Positions 16,353 to 24,647 are shown, counted from the stretch's first letter. The stretch is 43,891 nt of DNA from Micromonospora cabrerizensis (GCF_022230955.1 NZ_JAKKFI010000111.1:1-43891); one strand, 5' to 3'. The notes: a model not told the origin generated them from the sequence alone. Numbers and translations: made by a program.

Positions 16353-17183
16353 ATGGCTGAGCGACCTCTGACCCTGATGGCGGTGCACGCCCACCCCGAC
16401 GACGAGGCGACGAGCACCGGTGGCGTGCTGGCCCGCTACGCCGCGGAGGGCATCACGACCGTGCTCGTGACCTGCACCGACGGGCGGTGCGGCGATGGCC
16501 CCGGCGGGGTCAAGCCGGGCGACCCGGGGCACGATCCGGCCGCTGTCGTGGCGATGCGCCGGGCCGAGCTGGAGGCCAGCTGCGCGGTGCTGAAGGTGAG
16601 CCACCTGGAGACCCTCGGTTACGCCGACTCGGGGATGATGGGCTGGGCGACCAACGACCAGCCCGGGGCGTTCTGGACGACGCCGGTGGCGGAGGCTGCG
16701 GGCCGGCTCGCGGAGCTGATCCGGCAGCACCAACCCGACGTCATCGTCACGTACGACGAGAACGGTTTCTACGGCCACCCGGACCACATCCAGGCGCACC
16801 GGATCACCATGGCCGCCGTCGAGATGACCGACAGCCCGGCGAAGGTCTACTGGACCACCGTGCCGCGTACGGCGTTCGAGCAGTTCGGCCAGATCATGCA
16901 GGAGCTCGGCGTCGAGTGGTCCGAGCCGGACCCGGCGGCGGAGCCGATGCCGCAGCTCGGCCTGCCCGACGACGAGATCAGCACCTGGGTCGACACGAGC
17001 AGCTACGGCGGGCAGAAGTTCGACGCGCTGGCCACCCATGCCAGTCAGACCGAGAACATCTTCTTCCTGCAACTGGGCCGCGAGCGGTTCACCGAGCTGA
17101 TGGGTGTGGAGACCTTCGTACGGGTCCGGGACCGGACGGGCGCGCCGATCCCCGAGGACGACCTCTTCGCCGGTCTGCGCTGA
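16353..17183 (+). CDS. PIG-L family zinc deacetylase (MshB/Mca-like)
   Basis: This 276-aa protein has the zinc motif AHPDDE (residues 13-18) and the second ligand region YDENGFYGHPDHIQAH (about 132-147), which define the PIG-L/LmbE family. In actinobacteria this family includes mycothiol-pathway MshB (removes acetate from GlcNAc-inositol) and Mca (cleaves mycothiol S-conjugates), plus antibiotic-pathway members. Sequence and length are compatible with either, but no mycothiol gene is adjacent, so I leave the symbol blank. The start is supported by a TAGGGT box 6 bases upstream. Confidence 0.9.
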   Translation: MAERPLTLMAVHAHPDDEATSTGGVLARYAAEGITTVLVTCTDGRCGDGPGGVKPGDPGHDPAAVVAMRRAELEASCAVLKVSHLETLGYADSGMMGWATNDQPGAFWTTPVAEAAGRLAELIRQHQPDVIVTYDENGFYGHPDHIQAHRITMAAVEMTDSPAKVYWTTVPRTAFEQFGQIMQELGVEWSEPDPAAEPMPQLGLPDDEISTWVDTSSYGGQKFDALATHASQTENIFFLQLGRERFTELMGVETFVRVRDRTGAPIPEDDLFAGLR

Positions 17184-17206
17184 CGGCTCCCCTCAACTCC
17201 CGTAAC

Positions 17207-17255
17207 GCCACCAGGCATCGTCGGCCACCCGGTCGGCGGTGCCTCGTCGCGTGGC
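17207..17255 (+). terminator. Possible imperfect terminator after the deacetylase
   Basis: GCCAC (17207-17211) pairs with GTGGC (17251-17255), and AGGCA (17213-17217) with TGCCT (17240-17244), around a GC-rich centre that can pair further. It is the only structured element soon after the stop and could end transcription. Confidence 0.35.
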
Positions 17256-17276
17256 AGCAGCACGTCCACCGGCCTC

Positions 17277-17342
17277 CGAAAGTTTCGCCGATGCGCCAGG
17301 CGGCCCCCCGCAGCTCATATGACGAATTTCCGGAAGTTTTCA
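17277..17342 (+). promoter_or_regulatory. Operator-like palindrome CGAAAGTTTCG before the xylanase
   Basis: The 342-base gap 17184-17525 holds a perfect palindrome CGAAA-G-TTTCG at 17277-17287. A degenerate copy GGAAGTTTTC lies near 17332-17341, and CGTTTCGA at about 17373-17380. CGAA-N-TTCG-type inverted repeats are known upstream of streptomycete xylanase genes, where LacI-family repressors such as BxlR act. They sit 180-250 bases before the GH10 start. No regulator gene is adjacent. Confidence 0.5.
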
Positions 17343-17525
17343 ACGTTGACGCCCGGACATAGACGGCCTTAACGTTTCGAGCAGGTTTCCGGTCACCGGC
17401 CGGAACTACCGGCCCCTCGCCCCGACCAGGGCGCTCGAATCCGAACCCCGCTCCCCACCCGCCCACACCGGACCCGCACCTTCTTGATCGATACTTGTCG
17501 ATCACTGGTCTGGAAAGGAAGGCAC

Positions 17526-18719
17526 ATGAAGCTGAGACAGTGGACGACCGTCAGCATGGTCGCCGTCGCGACCGTCGCGGCGTTGAACACGGTGCCGGCC
17601 ACCGCGAGCCGGCCGTACGACCCCACGGCGCAGAGCCTCGGCGCCCTCGGCCTGCGCCACGGCCTCCACGTCGGCACCGCGGTCAACATGGATGCCCTCA
17701 ACGACGCCGGTGACCCGCAGTACCGCGCGCTGGCCTCCTCCGAGTTCACCTCGGTCACCGCCGAGAACGTGATGAAGTGGGAGGTCCTGGAGCCCACCCG
17801 CGGCACCTACAACTGGGCGGCGGCCGACCAGCTGGTCGAGTTCGCCAAGCGCAACCGGCAGAGCGTGCGCGGCCACGTGCTGGTCTGGCACAACCAACTG
17901 CCCGCCTGGCTGACCGCCGGTGTCGCCGACGGCTTCATCAGCAAGCAGGAGCTGCGCGAGATTCTGCGCAAGCACATCACCACCGTCGTCAACCGTTACA
18001 AGGGCAAGATCTGGCAGTGGGACGTGGTCAACGAGGCCGTCAGCGACCCGTGGGACACCCCGTCGACCCTGCACTACAAGGGCTTCTGGGCGCAGAACCT
18101 CGGGCCCGGCTACATCGCCGACTCGTTCCGCTGGGCACGGGCCGCCGACCCGAAGGCCCTGCTGTTCTACAACGACTACAACATCGAGGCGTTCGGCTCC
18201 GGCAACCCGGCGGACGACAAGACCCAGTTCGTCTACGACATGACCAAGGGACTGCGCGCACAGGGTGTCCCGATCGACGGCGTCGGCTCCCAGGGCCACC
18301 TGGGCACCCAGTACGGCAACTTCGACACCCTCCAGGTGACCGCCGCGCTGAAGAAGTTCGGCGGGCTCGGCGTCGCCACCGCCTTCACCGAGGTCGACGT
18401 CCGCAGCCAGATGACGGCAGGCGTCCAGGCCGGCAACTCGGAGGAGATCAACCCTCGGCTCCAGGCGTCAGCCGCCAACTTCAGCGTGCTGATGAAGGCA
18501 TGTCTCGCGGTGCGGAGCTGCCTGTCGTACACGGTCTGGGGTTTCAGCGACAAGTACTCCTGGGTGCCGGACTGGTTCGACGACCCGCCGGAGGGCCTGG
18601 CCACCATCTACGACGAGAACTACCAACCCAAGCGGGCGTACCAGGAACTGAAGTCCGACCTGATCCTCGCTGGACCGCCGTACGTCCTGCCGCGCATCAC
18701 ACCGAGGCCCCGCCGCTGA
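17526..18719 (+). CDS. Secreted GH10 endo-1,4-beta-xylanase
   Basis: This 397-aa enzyme has a signal peptide (cleavage likely after ATA, about residue 27) and a single GH10 barrel with no carbohydrate-binding module. The acid/base Glu170 is in WDVVNEAVSD and the nucleophile Glu289 in TEVDVR. Other GH10 landmarks are TAENVMKWE, RGHVLVWHNQLPAWL and LFYNDYNIE. It cleaves beta-1,4-xylan outside the cell. The ATG at 17526 has the ribosome site GGAAGG at 17517-17522. Palindromes at 17277-17342 suggest substrate-dependent regulation. A strong hairpin follows at 18761-18796, so it is monocistronic. Confidence 0.96.
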   Translation: MKLRQWTTVSMVAVATVAALNTVPATASRPYDPTAQSLGALGLRHGLHVGTAVNMDALNDAGDPQYRALASSEFTSVTAENVMKWEVLEPTRGTYNWAAADQLVEFAKRNRQSVRGHVLVWHNQLPAWLTAGVADGFISKQELREILRKHITTVVNRYKGKIWQWDVVNEAVSDPWDTPSTLHYKGFWAQNLGPGYIADSFRWARAADPKALLFYNDYNIEAFGSGNPADDKTQFVYDMTKGLRAQGVPIDGVGSQGHLGTQYGNFDTLQVTAALKKFGGLGVATAFTEVDVRSQMTAGVQAGNSEEINPRLQASAANFSVLMKACLAVRSCLSYTVWGFSDKYSWVPDWFDDPPEGLATIYDENYQPKRAYQELKSDLILAGPPYVLPRITPRPRR

Positions 18720-18760
18720 CCGGCGGGCCCGGCTGATCCGACGGCACGTATGCCGGCGTA

Positions 18761-18796
18761 GGGCCGTGTGGGGCGCGGCGGAGCCCCACACGGCCC
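18761..18796 (+). terminator. Hairpin terminator of the xylanase gene
   Basis: GGGCCGTGTGGGGC (18761-18774) and GCCCCACACGGCCC (18783-18796) form a perfect 14-bp stem with an 8-base loop, 41 bases after the stop codon. Confidence 0.8.
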
Positions 18797-18913
18797 GTAC
18801 GTCACCACGGACGTCGAGGTTCGACTCACGTTCGGACGTACCGCAGGGCCATACGGACGCCATCGGAGTACTGGTGCCGGTTCTACCGGCTTATCGATGG
18901 TGTTGGTGTCACT

Positions 18914-19285
18914 ATGGCAAGCGTGGGAACTGCGAAAACTGCCATGCCTGCGATCTCGCCGCTCACCGGCGACCCGATCAAGCGGGCCGATGCCGAACGG
19001 CTTGCGGGGGTGCTGAAGGCCTTCGCCGATCCGGCGCGACTTCGGCTGCTCAGCCTGATCCAGTCCGCGCCGGAGGGTGAGGCGTCCGTCAGCGACCTCA
19101 CCGCGGCGCTCAACCTCTCCCAGCCGACCGTGAGTCATCACCTGCGGATCCTCACCGAGGCCGGCCTACTCGAGCGGGACAAGCGCGGCGTCTGGGCGTA
19201 CTACCGCCTGGTGCCTGCCGCGATCGCGCAGATCGCCGATCTGTTGACGCCGCCCAGAAAGCGGGCCACCAAGAAGGCACGCTGA
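18914..19285 (+). CDS. ArsR/SmtB-family HTH regulator
   Basis: This 123-aa winged-helix regulator has VLKAFADPARLRLLSLIQ followed by SVSDLTAALNLSQPTVSHHL and the wing GVWAYYRL. This is the ArsR pattern, with recognition helix QPTVSHHLRILTEAGLL. It has no cysteines, so it lacks the ArsR/CadC thiol metal site. It may sense metals through His/Asp or something else, or none. It converges on argS with 16 bases between stops and has no target gene beside it on its own strand. The ATG is supported by the extent of homology; no clear ribosome site is visible. Confidence 0.88.
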   Translation: MASVGTAKTAMPAISPLTGDPIKRADAERLAGVLKAFADPARLRLLSLIQSAPEGEASVSDLTAALNLSQPTVSHHLRILTEAGLLERDKRGVWAYYRLVPAAIAQIADLLTPPRKRATKKAR

Positions 19286-19301
19286 CGCAGCGGCTGCCCC
19301 G

Positions 19302-21020
19302 TCACATCCGCTCCAGGGTGCGGATGCCGAGCAGGTGCAGCCCCTGCCGCAGGGTCCGGGCGGTCAGCTCGGCCAGCAGCAGCCGACTCTCCCGCAGCTC
19401 GTCCGGCGCGCGCAACACCGGGCAGCGCTCGTAGAACGCGTTGAACGTCGTCGCGAGCCGATGCAGGTAACCGGCGAGTTGATGGAAGTCGAGACTGCGC
19501 TCCATTTCGGCGACCACCGCGCCGAAGCCGAGCAACTCGACCGTCAGCGCCCGCTCCGCCGGCTGCGCGAGCACGATGGGGGCGTCCCGCCGCGCGTCCG
19601 TGCCGGCCCGCCGAAACACCGACCGGATCCGGGCGTACGCGTACTGGAGGTAGGGCGCGGTGTTGCCGTCCAGGGAGAGCATCCGCTCCCAGTCCAGCAC
19701 GTAGTCCTTCCTCCGGTCGGTGGACAGGTCGGCGTACTTGACGGCGCCCACACCGACGGCCCGCCCGATCTCGGCGGCAGCCTCGGCGTCCAGCTCCGGG
19801 TTCCTGGCCCGGGCCAGGTCGGTGGCACGGGCGACCGCCTCCTCCAGCAGCCCGACCAGCTTCACCGACTCACCGGCCCGGCTGCGCAGCATCCGCCCGT
19901 CGGTGCCGAGGATCGACCCGAAGCCCAGATGCTCGGCCTCGGCCGGCGGGCACAGCCAACCGGCCGCCCGGGCAACCGCGAACACCATCGCGAAGTGCTG
20001 CCGCTGCGGGAGCCCGACCACGTACAGCAACCGGGTCGCGCCCAGCTCCCCGGTGCGTTGGCGCAGCGCGGCCAGGTCGGTGGCCGGGTACCCGTACCCA
20101 CCGTCGCTCTTGCGCACGATCAGCGGCAACGGCTCGCCATCCCGGCCGCCGAACCCGGGCGGGAAGACACAGTCGGCCCCGCCGCTGGAAACCAGCAGCC
20201 CCAACCGGTCCAGGTCGTCGACGATGCCCGGGAGCAGGTCGTTGTAGGCGCTCTCGCCCCGAAAATCGTCCTCGGTCAACGTCACGTCGAGCAGGTCGTA
20301 CACGGTCAGGAAGTACCGCTCGGACTGCTCCACCAGCAGCCGCCACAACCGCAGCGTCCGTTCGTCGCCGCCCTGCAACGCGACCACCCGTTGCCGCGAC
20401 CGCTCCCGGAACGCCTCGTCGGCGTCGAACTTCGCCCGGGCCGCCCGGTAGAAACCGTCCAGGTCGCCCATCGACAACTCGTGCGCCGCCTCGGCCTCAC
20501 CGAGGTCGGCGAGGTGCGCGATCAGCATGCCGAACGGCGTCCCCCAGTCACCGAGGTGGTTGACCCGCACCACCCGGTGCCCGAGCCAGTCCAGCAGCCG
20601 CACCGCCGCGTCGCCGATGACGGTCGAGCGCAGATGCCCGACGTGCATCTCCTTCGCCACGTTCGGAGCGGAATAGTCGACCACCACGGTCTGCGGCGCC
20701 GCCGTCGGCGGCACGCCGAGCCGGGCGTCGCCCACCAGCCCGGCGACCAGGTCGGTCAGTGTCCGATCGGCGACGGTGAGGTTGAGGAAACCCGGCCCGG
20801 AGACCTCCGCCGACTCGCAGACGTCGTCGAGCACCGCGTGCTCCAACACCGCGGCGGCGACGTCGCGCGGTGGGCGGCCGAGCCGCCGGGCCAGCGCCAG
20901 CGGCGCGTCGGACTGGAAGTCCGCGCGCGGTGACCGCCGCACGAGCGGGTCGACCGGGCCGCCGGCCACCGCCGCGAACGCCGGCGCCAGCCGGTCGGAC
21001 AACAACTTTTCAAGATCCAT
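19302..21020 (-). CDS. argS: Arginine--tRNA ligase
   Basis: ArgRS charges tRNA-Arg with arginine. The 572-aa protein contains the N-terminal Add1 domain (residues 1-95), the class I HIGH signature as HVGH (126-129, in SAPNVAKEMHVGH), HLGDWGTPFGML, and the KMSKS counterpart GRMLRSRAG (375-383). A C-terminal anticodon-binding (DALR) domain ends LLGIRTLERM. ATG 21020 is chosen because homology starts there. A 121-base leader separates it from an Arg-rich 30-codon reading frame, suggesting attenuation by arginine supply. The gene is not next to lysA, where actinobacterial argS often lies, so it might be a second copy (not testable here). Confidence 0.95.
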   Translation of the reverse strand: MDLEKLLSDRLAPAFAAVAGGPVDPLVRRSPRADFQSDAPLALARRLGRPPRDVAAAVLEHAVLDDVCESAEVSGPGFLNLTVADRTLTDLVAGLVGDARLGVPPTAAPQTVVVDYSAPNVAKEMHVGHLRSTVIGDAAVRLLDWLGHRVVRVNHLGDWGTPFGMLIAHLADLGEAEAAHELSMGDLDGFYRAARAKFDADEAFRERSRQRVVALQGGDERTLRLWRLLVEQSERYFLTVYDLLDVTLTEDDFRGESAYNDLLPGIVDDLDRLGLLVSSGGADCVFPPGFGGRDGEPLPLIVRKSDGGYGYPATDLAALRQRTGELGATRLLYVVGLPQRQHFAMVFAVARAAGWLCPPAEAEHLGFGSILGTDGRMLRSRAGESVKLVGLLEEAVARATDLARARNPELDAEAAAEIGRAVGVGAVKYADLSTDRRKDYVLDWERMLSLDGNTAPYLQYAYARIRSVFRRAGTDARRDAPIVLAQPAERALTVELLGFGAVVAEMERSLDFHQLAGYLHRLATTFNAFYERCPVLRAPDELRESRLLLAELTARTLRQGLHLLGIRTLERM

Positions 21021-21105
21021 GAGTACGCCGATCTCACTCGTACCCGCGCCGTAACGCGGGTCGTTGAACGGGGAGATGCGGGCGGACCGAGGACGACCAG
21101 CGGAT

Positions 21106-21129
21106 GACCGGCGGCTCGATCCGCCGGTC
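21106..21129 (-). terminator. Hairpin between the Arg-rich leader peptide and argS (candidate attenuator)
   Basis: On the minus strand GACCGGCGG (21129-21121) pairs perfectly with CCGCCGGTC (21114-21106) around ATCGAG. It lies 12 bases after the leader-peptide stop and 85 bases before argS. Its 5' side, CGGCGGATCG (21126-21117), can instead pair with CGATCCGTCG in the leader's Arg/Ser/Val codons (21165-21156; one G-U), so the two folds are mutually exclusive. Confidence 0.5.
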
Positions 21130-21141
21130 GCAGGAAACAGG

Positions 21142-21234
21142 TCAGCGCGGGCGGGCGACGGATCGCCGGCGTCGCTGCGCACCGAGCAGGACGTCACACG
21201 ACGGTCCGGTGCGGTGAGCGATCACGCTGGTCAT
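21142..21234 (-). CDS. Arg-rich leader peptide of argS (30 aa)
   Basis: This short reading frame starts at ATG 21234 and stops at TGA 21144-21142. A TAGGCT box lies 6 bases before the ATG, so it would be translated from the very 5' end of a leaderless mRNA. It holds 7 Arg in 30 codons, with four consecutive Arg codons (21-24: CGA CGC CGG CGA), two of them CGA, which is normally infrequent in high-GC genomes. The Arg run forms part of a small hairpin (GGCGA-TCCG-TCGCC, 21167-21154), and a 9-bp hairpin follows. This is the layout of a ribosome-mediated attenuator sensing charged tRNA-Arg, upstream of the enzyme that charges it. The peptide itself is probably not functional. Confidence 0.6.
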   Translation of the reverse strand: MTSVIAHRTGPSCDVLLGAQRRRRSVARPR

Positions 21235-21240
21235 GCGGGC

Positions 21241-21246
21241 AGCCTA
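21241..21246 (-). promoter_or_regulatory. TAGGCT -10 box of the argS leader transcript
   Basis: On the minus strand TAGGCT is 6 bases from the ATG at 21234. TGTCGC lies 17 bases further upstream as a possible -35. The rest of the divergent gap to the lipoprotein start at 21361 shows no other clear element apart from that gene's ribosome site (AAGGGG, 21350-21355). Confidence 0.55.
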
Positions 21247-21360
21247 GCGGCCCGGACGCCGTGGCGACACTCGTTTCCCGAGGCCCCGCCCGCCCTCCGC
21301 CCAAGGTCGTTTCGGACGACTCGTCGCAGGGAACTGCGTCGGGACAGACAAGGGGTGATG

Positions 21361-22125
21361 ATGAGCCGACACATGACACTGCCGACCTCCCGTACGCGAA
21401 GCGTTCTTGTGCTGGTCCCGCTGCTCGGCGGCATCGCGCTCGCGACTGCCTGCACCACCACTGACGACTCACCCGGCTCGACCCCGTCGAGCGTGACGCC
21501 GACGACCGTGGCGGCGGAAGCCAGCCCGAGCGGCCAACCGTCGTCGAGCGCGAGTGCCCCGGCGACCATCCCGACGTCAGCCTTCGTCGAGTTGCCGACC
21601 GAGCTGCGGAAGTCTCCCCGACGGACGACGCCCGTCGAGGAGGCCCTGCCGAAGCTGTGCGGCAACGAGTTCGGCACCGGGGGTCGGCAGGTCACCGCGA
21701 GCGCCGCGATGACCGTCACCTACAAGAAGGCCGGCGACTCGGAGGCCAACACGCCGCAGGGGATGATCCACCAGACCATCTTCACCTTCGACGGCGACGG
21801 CGCCTCGGCGTACCTGGAGCGTCTGCGCACCGCCGTGCAGGCGTGCCCCTCCTACGACCACTCCGGGAGCCCCGGCACCGTCAAGAACGAGGCCCTGCCC
21901 GGCGTGGGTGACGAGGCGCTACTGCTGACCCGGACCTGGGCAGAGACGAGCCTGAACGGAGAGCGCACCGGCGGCAAGGCGACCAGCCAGATCGCCGTGG
22001 CCCGCGTCGACAACGCGGTGACGGTCTTCAACGACCAGGGGTGGGAGGGCACCAGCGGCAACCCCGACGTCGTGAACCGGGTCGTCCGCGACGGCGTGGG
22101 CGCCATCGACGCCTGGCAGCGGTAG
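21361..22125 (+). CDS. Secreted lipoprotein of unknown function
   Basis: This 254-aa protein has an N-terminal signal with lipobox LATAC (lipidated Cys about residue 31), then a Ser/Thr/Pro-rich linker to about residue 75. A globular domain follows with two Cys (KLCGNEFG and VQACPSYD) that may form a disulfide. The domain resembles extracellular sensor-like lipoprotein domains of actinobacteria (PknH-type), but I cannot assign it firmly. ATG 21361 fits the AAGGGG ribosome site best; ATG 21358 and 21373 are alternatives. It is divergent from the argS leader. Confidence 0.78.
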   Translation: MSRHMTLPTSRTRSVLVLVPLLGGIALATACTTTDDSPGSTPSSVTPTTVAAEASPSGQPSSSASAPATIPTSAFVELPTELRKSPRRTTPVEEALPKLCGNEFGTGGRQVTASAAMTVTYKKAGDSEANTPQGMIHQTIFTFDGDGASAYLERLRTAVQACPSYDHSGSPGTVKNEALPGVGDEALLLTRTWAETSLNGERTGGKATSQIAVARVDNAVTVFNDQGWEGTSGNPDVVNRVVRDGVGAIDAWQR

Positions 22126-22275
22126 GAGCCGGGCCGGGGACAACTGCGGCGGTACGTGCTCGCCCGCTCGTACACCCCGGGTGGTAGGCCCGTTGCCATC
22201 GTCGGCCTGACGACTGACGTGCACTCCGGTCCATACGCTGCGGCGGTAACCGTCGTGGGACCGAAGGAGACCGTG

Positions 22276-22710
22276 ATGTCGATCCGTCGTCTGCTCGCCG
22301 CCGCCGTGGCCGCACCGACCGGGGCACTCACCCTGGCCGCACCGGCAGCCGCGCACGCTTCCGTCCAGCCGACCGCCGCCACCGCCATGACCATGAGCTC
22401 CGGGCGACTCGGGGCCAGCGTCGCCGTCCTGCTGGGGTTGGTCGGCGCGGTCATCGGTGGGCTGGCCCTGGCCCGTCCTGCCAGTCGCCTCGGCACCGGC
22501 TCCGGGCTGCTCGGAGCCGTCCTGGCCCTGGCGACGGGTCTGCTCGGTCTGGCGCTCGGAGGGCTGGTGGTGGCCACCTCCGACAGCGGCATCGGCACCG
22601 GCAACGGGCGGGGCGGGGCCTACCTGGCCCTGGCGGTCGGGCTGGCCGCGGTGGTCCTCGGTGGGCTGGCGCTGGTCCGCTCCCGCCGCACCGGCCGGCT
22701 GGCCGCCTGA
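22276..22710 (+). CDS. DUF6223-like small membrane protein
   Basis: This 144-aa protein has a signal-like N-terminus ending APAAAHA, then three Gly/Ala/Leu-rich membrane segments. Two of them carry the repeated pattern GxGxxxGAxLALAxGLxxxxLGGL (about residues 75-96 and 115-135), suggesting internal duplication. It matches the small DUF6223 family of actinobacteria. ATG 22276 follows the ribosome site GAAGGAGA (22263-22270). It converges on the response-regulator gene with 7 bases between stops. Function is unknown. Confidence 0.72.
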   Translation: MSIRRLLAAAVAAPTGALTLAAPAAAHASVQPTAATAMTMSSGRLGASVAVLLGLVGAVIGGLALARPASRLGTGSGLLGAVLALATGLLGLALGGLVVATSDSGIGTGNGRGGAYLALAVGLAAVVLGGLALVRSRRTGRLAA

Positions 22711-22717
22711 GGCCGGG

Positions 22718-23380
22718 TCAGGATCGGGTGAGCCAGCCGGGAACGGTCAGGCCCGACTCGTAGGCGAGGATCACCAGCTGGGCTCTGTCCCGTACCTGGG
22801 CCTTGGTCATGATCCGGCTGACGTGTGTCTTGGCTGTGGCCGGGCTCAGCACCAGCCGCGCGGCGATCTCGTCATTCGACAGGCCTGCGGCGACAAGTGT
22901 CAGCACCTCACGCTCGCGCTCGGTGAGCACGCTCAGTCGCGGCCCGGGATCCGGATGTCGGACCCGAGCCGCGAACTCGGCGATCAGCCGACGGGTGACC
23001 GCCGGGGCGATCAGCGCGTCACCGCGGGCGACCACCCGCACCGCGTGGATCAGCTCCGCCGGCTCGGTGTCCTTGACCAGGAAGCCGCTCGCGCCGGCCC
23101 GCAACGCACCGTAGACGTACTCGTCCAGGTCGAACGTGGTCAGGATGATGACGCGGGCGTCGGTGCTCGCGACGATCTGCCCCGTGGCGGCGAGGCCGTC
23201 CAGGACGGGCATCCGGATGTCGATGAGGACGACGTCCGGCCGCAGCCGCACGGCGAGCCGCACCGCCTCGACCCCGTCGGCGGCCTCACCGACCACCTCG
23301 ATGCCGTCCTCGCCGTCCAGAATGGAGCGAAAACCGGCGCGGACCAGGGTCTGGTCGTCGACGAGCAGCAGCCGGATCAC
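22718..23380 (-). CDS. LuxR/NarL-family response regulator
   Basis: This 220-aa protein has a receiver domain with the acidic pair D8-D9, phospho-acceptor Asp54 in VVLIDIRMP, and conserved Lys in FLVKDTEP. A C-terminal LuxR-type HTH follows (LTEREREVLTLVAAGLSNDE, then ATAKTHVSRIM). Its ATG overlaps the end of the histidine kinase gene by 4 bases, so the two are translationally coupled and form one two-component system. Targets are unknown. Confidence 0.95.
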   Translation of the reverse strand: MIRLLLVDDQTLVRAGFRSILDGEDGIEVVGEAADGVEAVRLAVRLRPDVVLIDIRMPVLDGLAATGQIVASTDARVIILTTFDLDEYVYGALRAGASGFLVKDTEPAELIHAVRVVARGDALIAPAVTRRLIAEFAARVRHPDPGPRLSVLTEREREVLTLVAAGLSNDEIAARLVLSPATAKTHVSRIMTKAQVRDRAQLVILAYESGLTVPGWLTRS

Positions 23381-24522
23381 GCCCGCTCCCCCGCCAGCGT
23401 CGGGTCCGCCCGCAGCGGCAGGCGGGCGCAGACCCGGAAGCCGCCGTCCGGCCGTGTGCCCGTGGTCAGCGATCCGCCCAGCGCCCGGGCCCGTTCGCGC
23501 ATGCCGAGGATTCCGCTGCCGGGCGCGCCCGGTGCGCCGGTGCCGTCGTCCTCCACCTCCACCAGCACGTCGTCGCGGTCGGGCCGGACCCGGACCACGG
23601 CGGCGGTGGCGCCCGCGTGCCGAGCCACGTTGGTGAGCGCCTCCTGGACGATGCGGTAGACCGCCAGGTCGACCTCCGGCGGCAGCGCCGGGATCTCCGT
23701 GAACTCGGTGCGGATCTCCAACTCGGAACGCCCCGCCGTCGTGATGAGGTCGTCGAGTCGGTTGAGGCCCGGCGCGGGCACGACCGGCGCCTCACCCTCC
23801 TGCCGCAGCACGCCCAGCGTCGTCCGCAACTCGCGCAGCGTCTCCTTGCTGGTCTCCTTGATCGCGGTCAGCGCCTGTTCGGACCGGGCGGGGTCCGGTC
23901 GGTGCAACGCGGCACTGGCCTGCACGTTGATCAGCGAGAGGTGGTGGCCGAGCACGTCGTGCAGTTCGCGGGCGATGCGCAACCGCTCCTCGGTGGCCCG
24001 TCGCCGGGCCTCCTCCTCCATCCTCTGCTCGGCGGCAACTGCCCGCGCCTGCGCCTCGGCGAGGTAGGCGCGGCGGTTGCGGGTCACCCCGACGATGACC
24101 GCGATGAGCCAGCCGGCGTGCAGCAGCGTCGCCCCGTTCCTGGTGTCCGGGGAACGGTTGTCGCTGTCGGCGACGGCGAAGGCGATCACCGAGGCGAGAC
24201 CGAGCCCGATGGCGATCCGGAGATGGCCCTCGTCGACGACGGTGTAGAGCGCCACGACGAACACCAACATGATCGGGCCGGACTTGTGCAACAACGCCCC
24301 GTACGCGCCGACGGCGGCCAACGCCACCACACCCACCGGCACCGGATGGCGGCGGCGGAGGTACAGCGCACCCGACGAGGCCAGCACCACCAACATCGCC
24401 CCGGACTCGGCCGCTGTGTCGATGCCGCGCGACTGCACCACCAGGCCGACGAGGGCCACCAGCCCGACGCCGAGCACCAGGCCCGCGTCCGCCGCCCGGT
24501 CACGCCACCGCGACCCTGACAT
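23377..24522 (-). CDS. Sensor histidine kinase, HisKA_3/NarX type
   Basis: This 381-aa membrane kinase has about five to six membrane segments in residues 12-148 and no large extracellular sensor. A short coiled coil (about 155-182) follows, then a HisKA_3 dimerisation domain with His188 in ARELHDVLGHHLSLI, and an HATPase domain (EALTNVARHAGAT; ending with GSGILGMRERA and GG). Signals are likely sensed in or near the membrane. ATG 24522 is chosen because TAGGCT lies 7 bases upstream (leaderless); an upstream extension would have no homology. It is encoded just before its response regulator. Confidence 0.94.
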   Translation of the reverse strand: MSGSRWRDRAADAGLVLGVGLVALVGLVVQSRGIDTAAESGAMLVVLASSGALYLRRRHPVPVGVVALAAVGAYGALLHKSGPIMLVFVVALYTVVDEGHLRIAIGLGLASVIAFAVADSDNRSPDTRNGATLLHAGWLIAVIVGVTRNRRAYLAEAQARAVAAEQRMEEEARRRATEERLRIARELHDVLGHHLSLINVQASAALHRPDPARSEQALTAIKETSKETLRELRTTLGVLRQEGEAPVVPAPGLNRLDDLITTAGRSELEIRTEFTEIPALPPEVDLAVYRIVQEALTNVARHAGATAAVVRVRPDRDDVLVEVEDDGTGAPGAPGSGILGMRERARALGGSLTTGTRPDGGFRVCARLPLRADPTLAGERA

Positions 24523-24529
24523 GGGCCGA

Positions 24530-24535
24530 AGCCTA
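24530..24535 (-). promoter_or_regulatory. TAGGCT -10 box for the two-component operon
   Basis: On the minus strand TAGGCT is separated by 7 bases from the ATG at 24522, giving a leaderless transcript for the kinase/regulator operon. Confidence 0.5.
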
Positions 24536-24647
24536 ACCTCCGGGGGCAGGCGGGAGTACGCCCGAAACGGCGGACGTGCAGGCAACGCTGTTCCGTCGGA
24601 GGCTCGTGCCATGATCGCGCTCACCTCACAGCAAGGAGCACGGCAGC

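Noticed and set aside
18766..19080. Frame with a Cys-rich CHYGKRGNCENCHACD stretch before the ArsR gene
   Set aside because: It looks like a metal site but lies in a shadow frame, begins inside the xylanase terminator and has no ribosome site.
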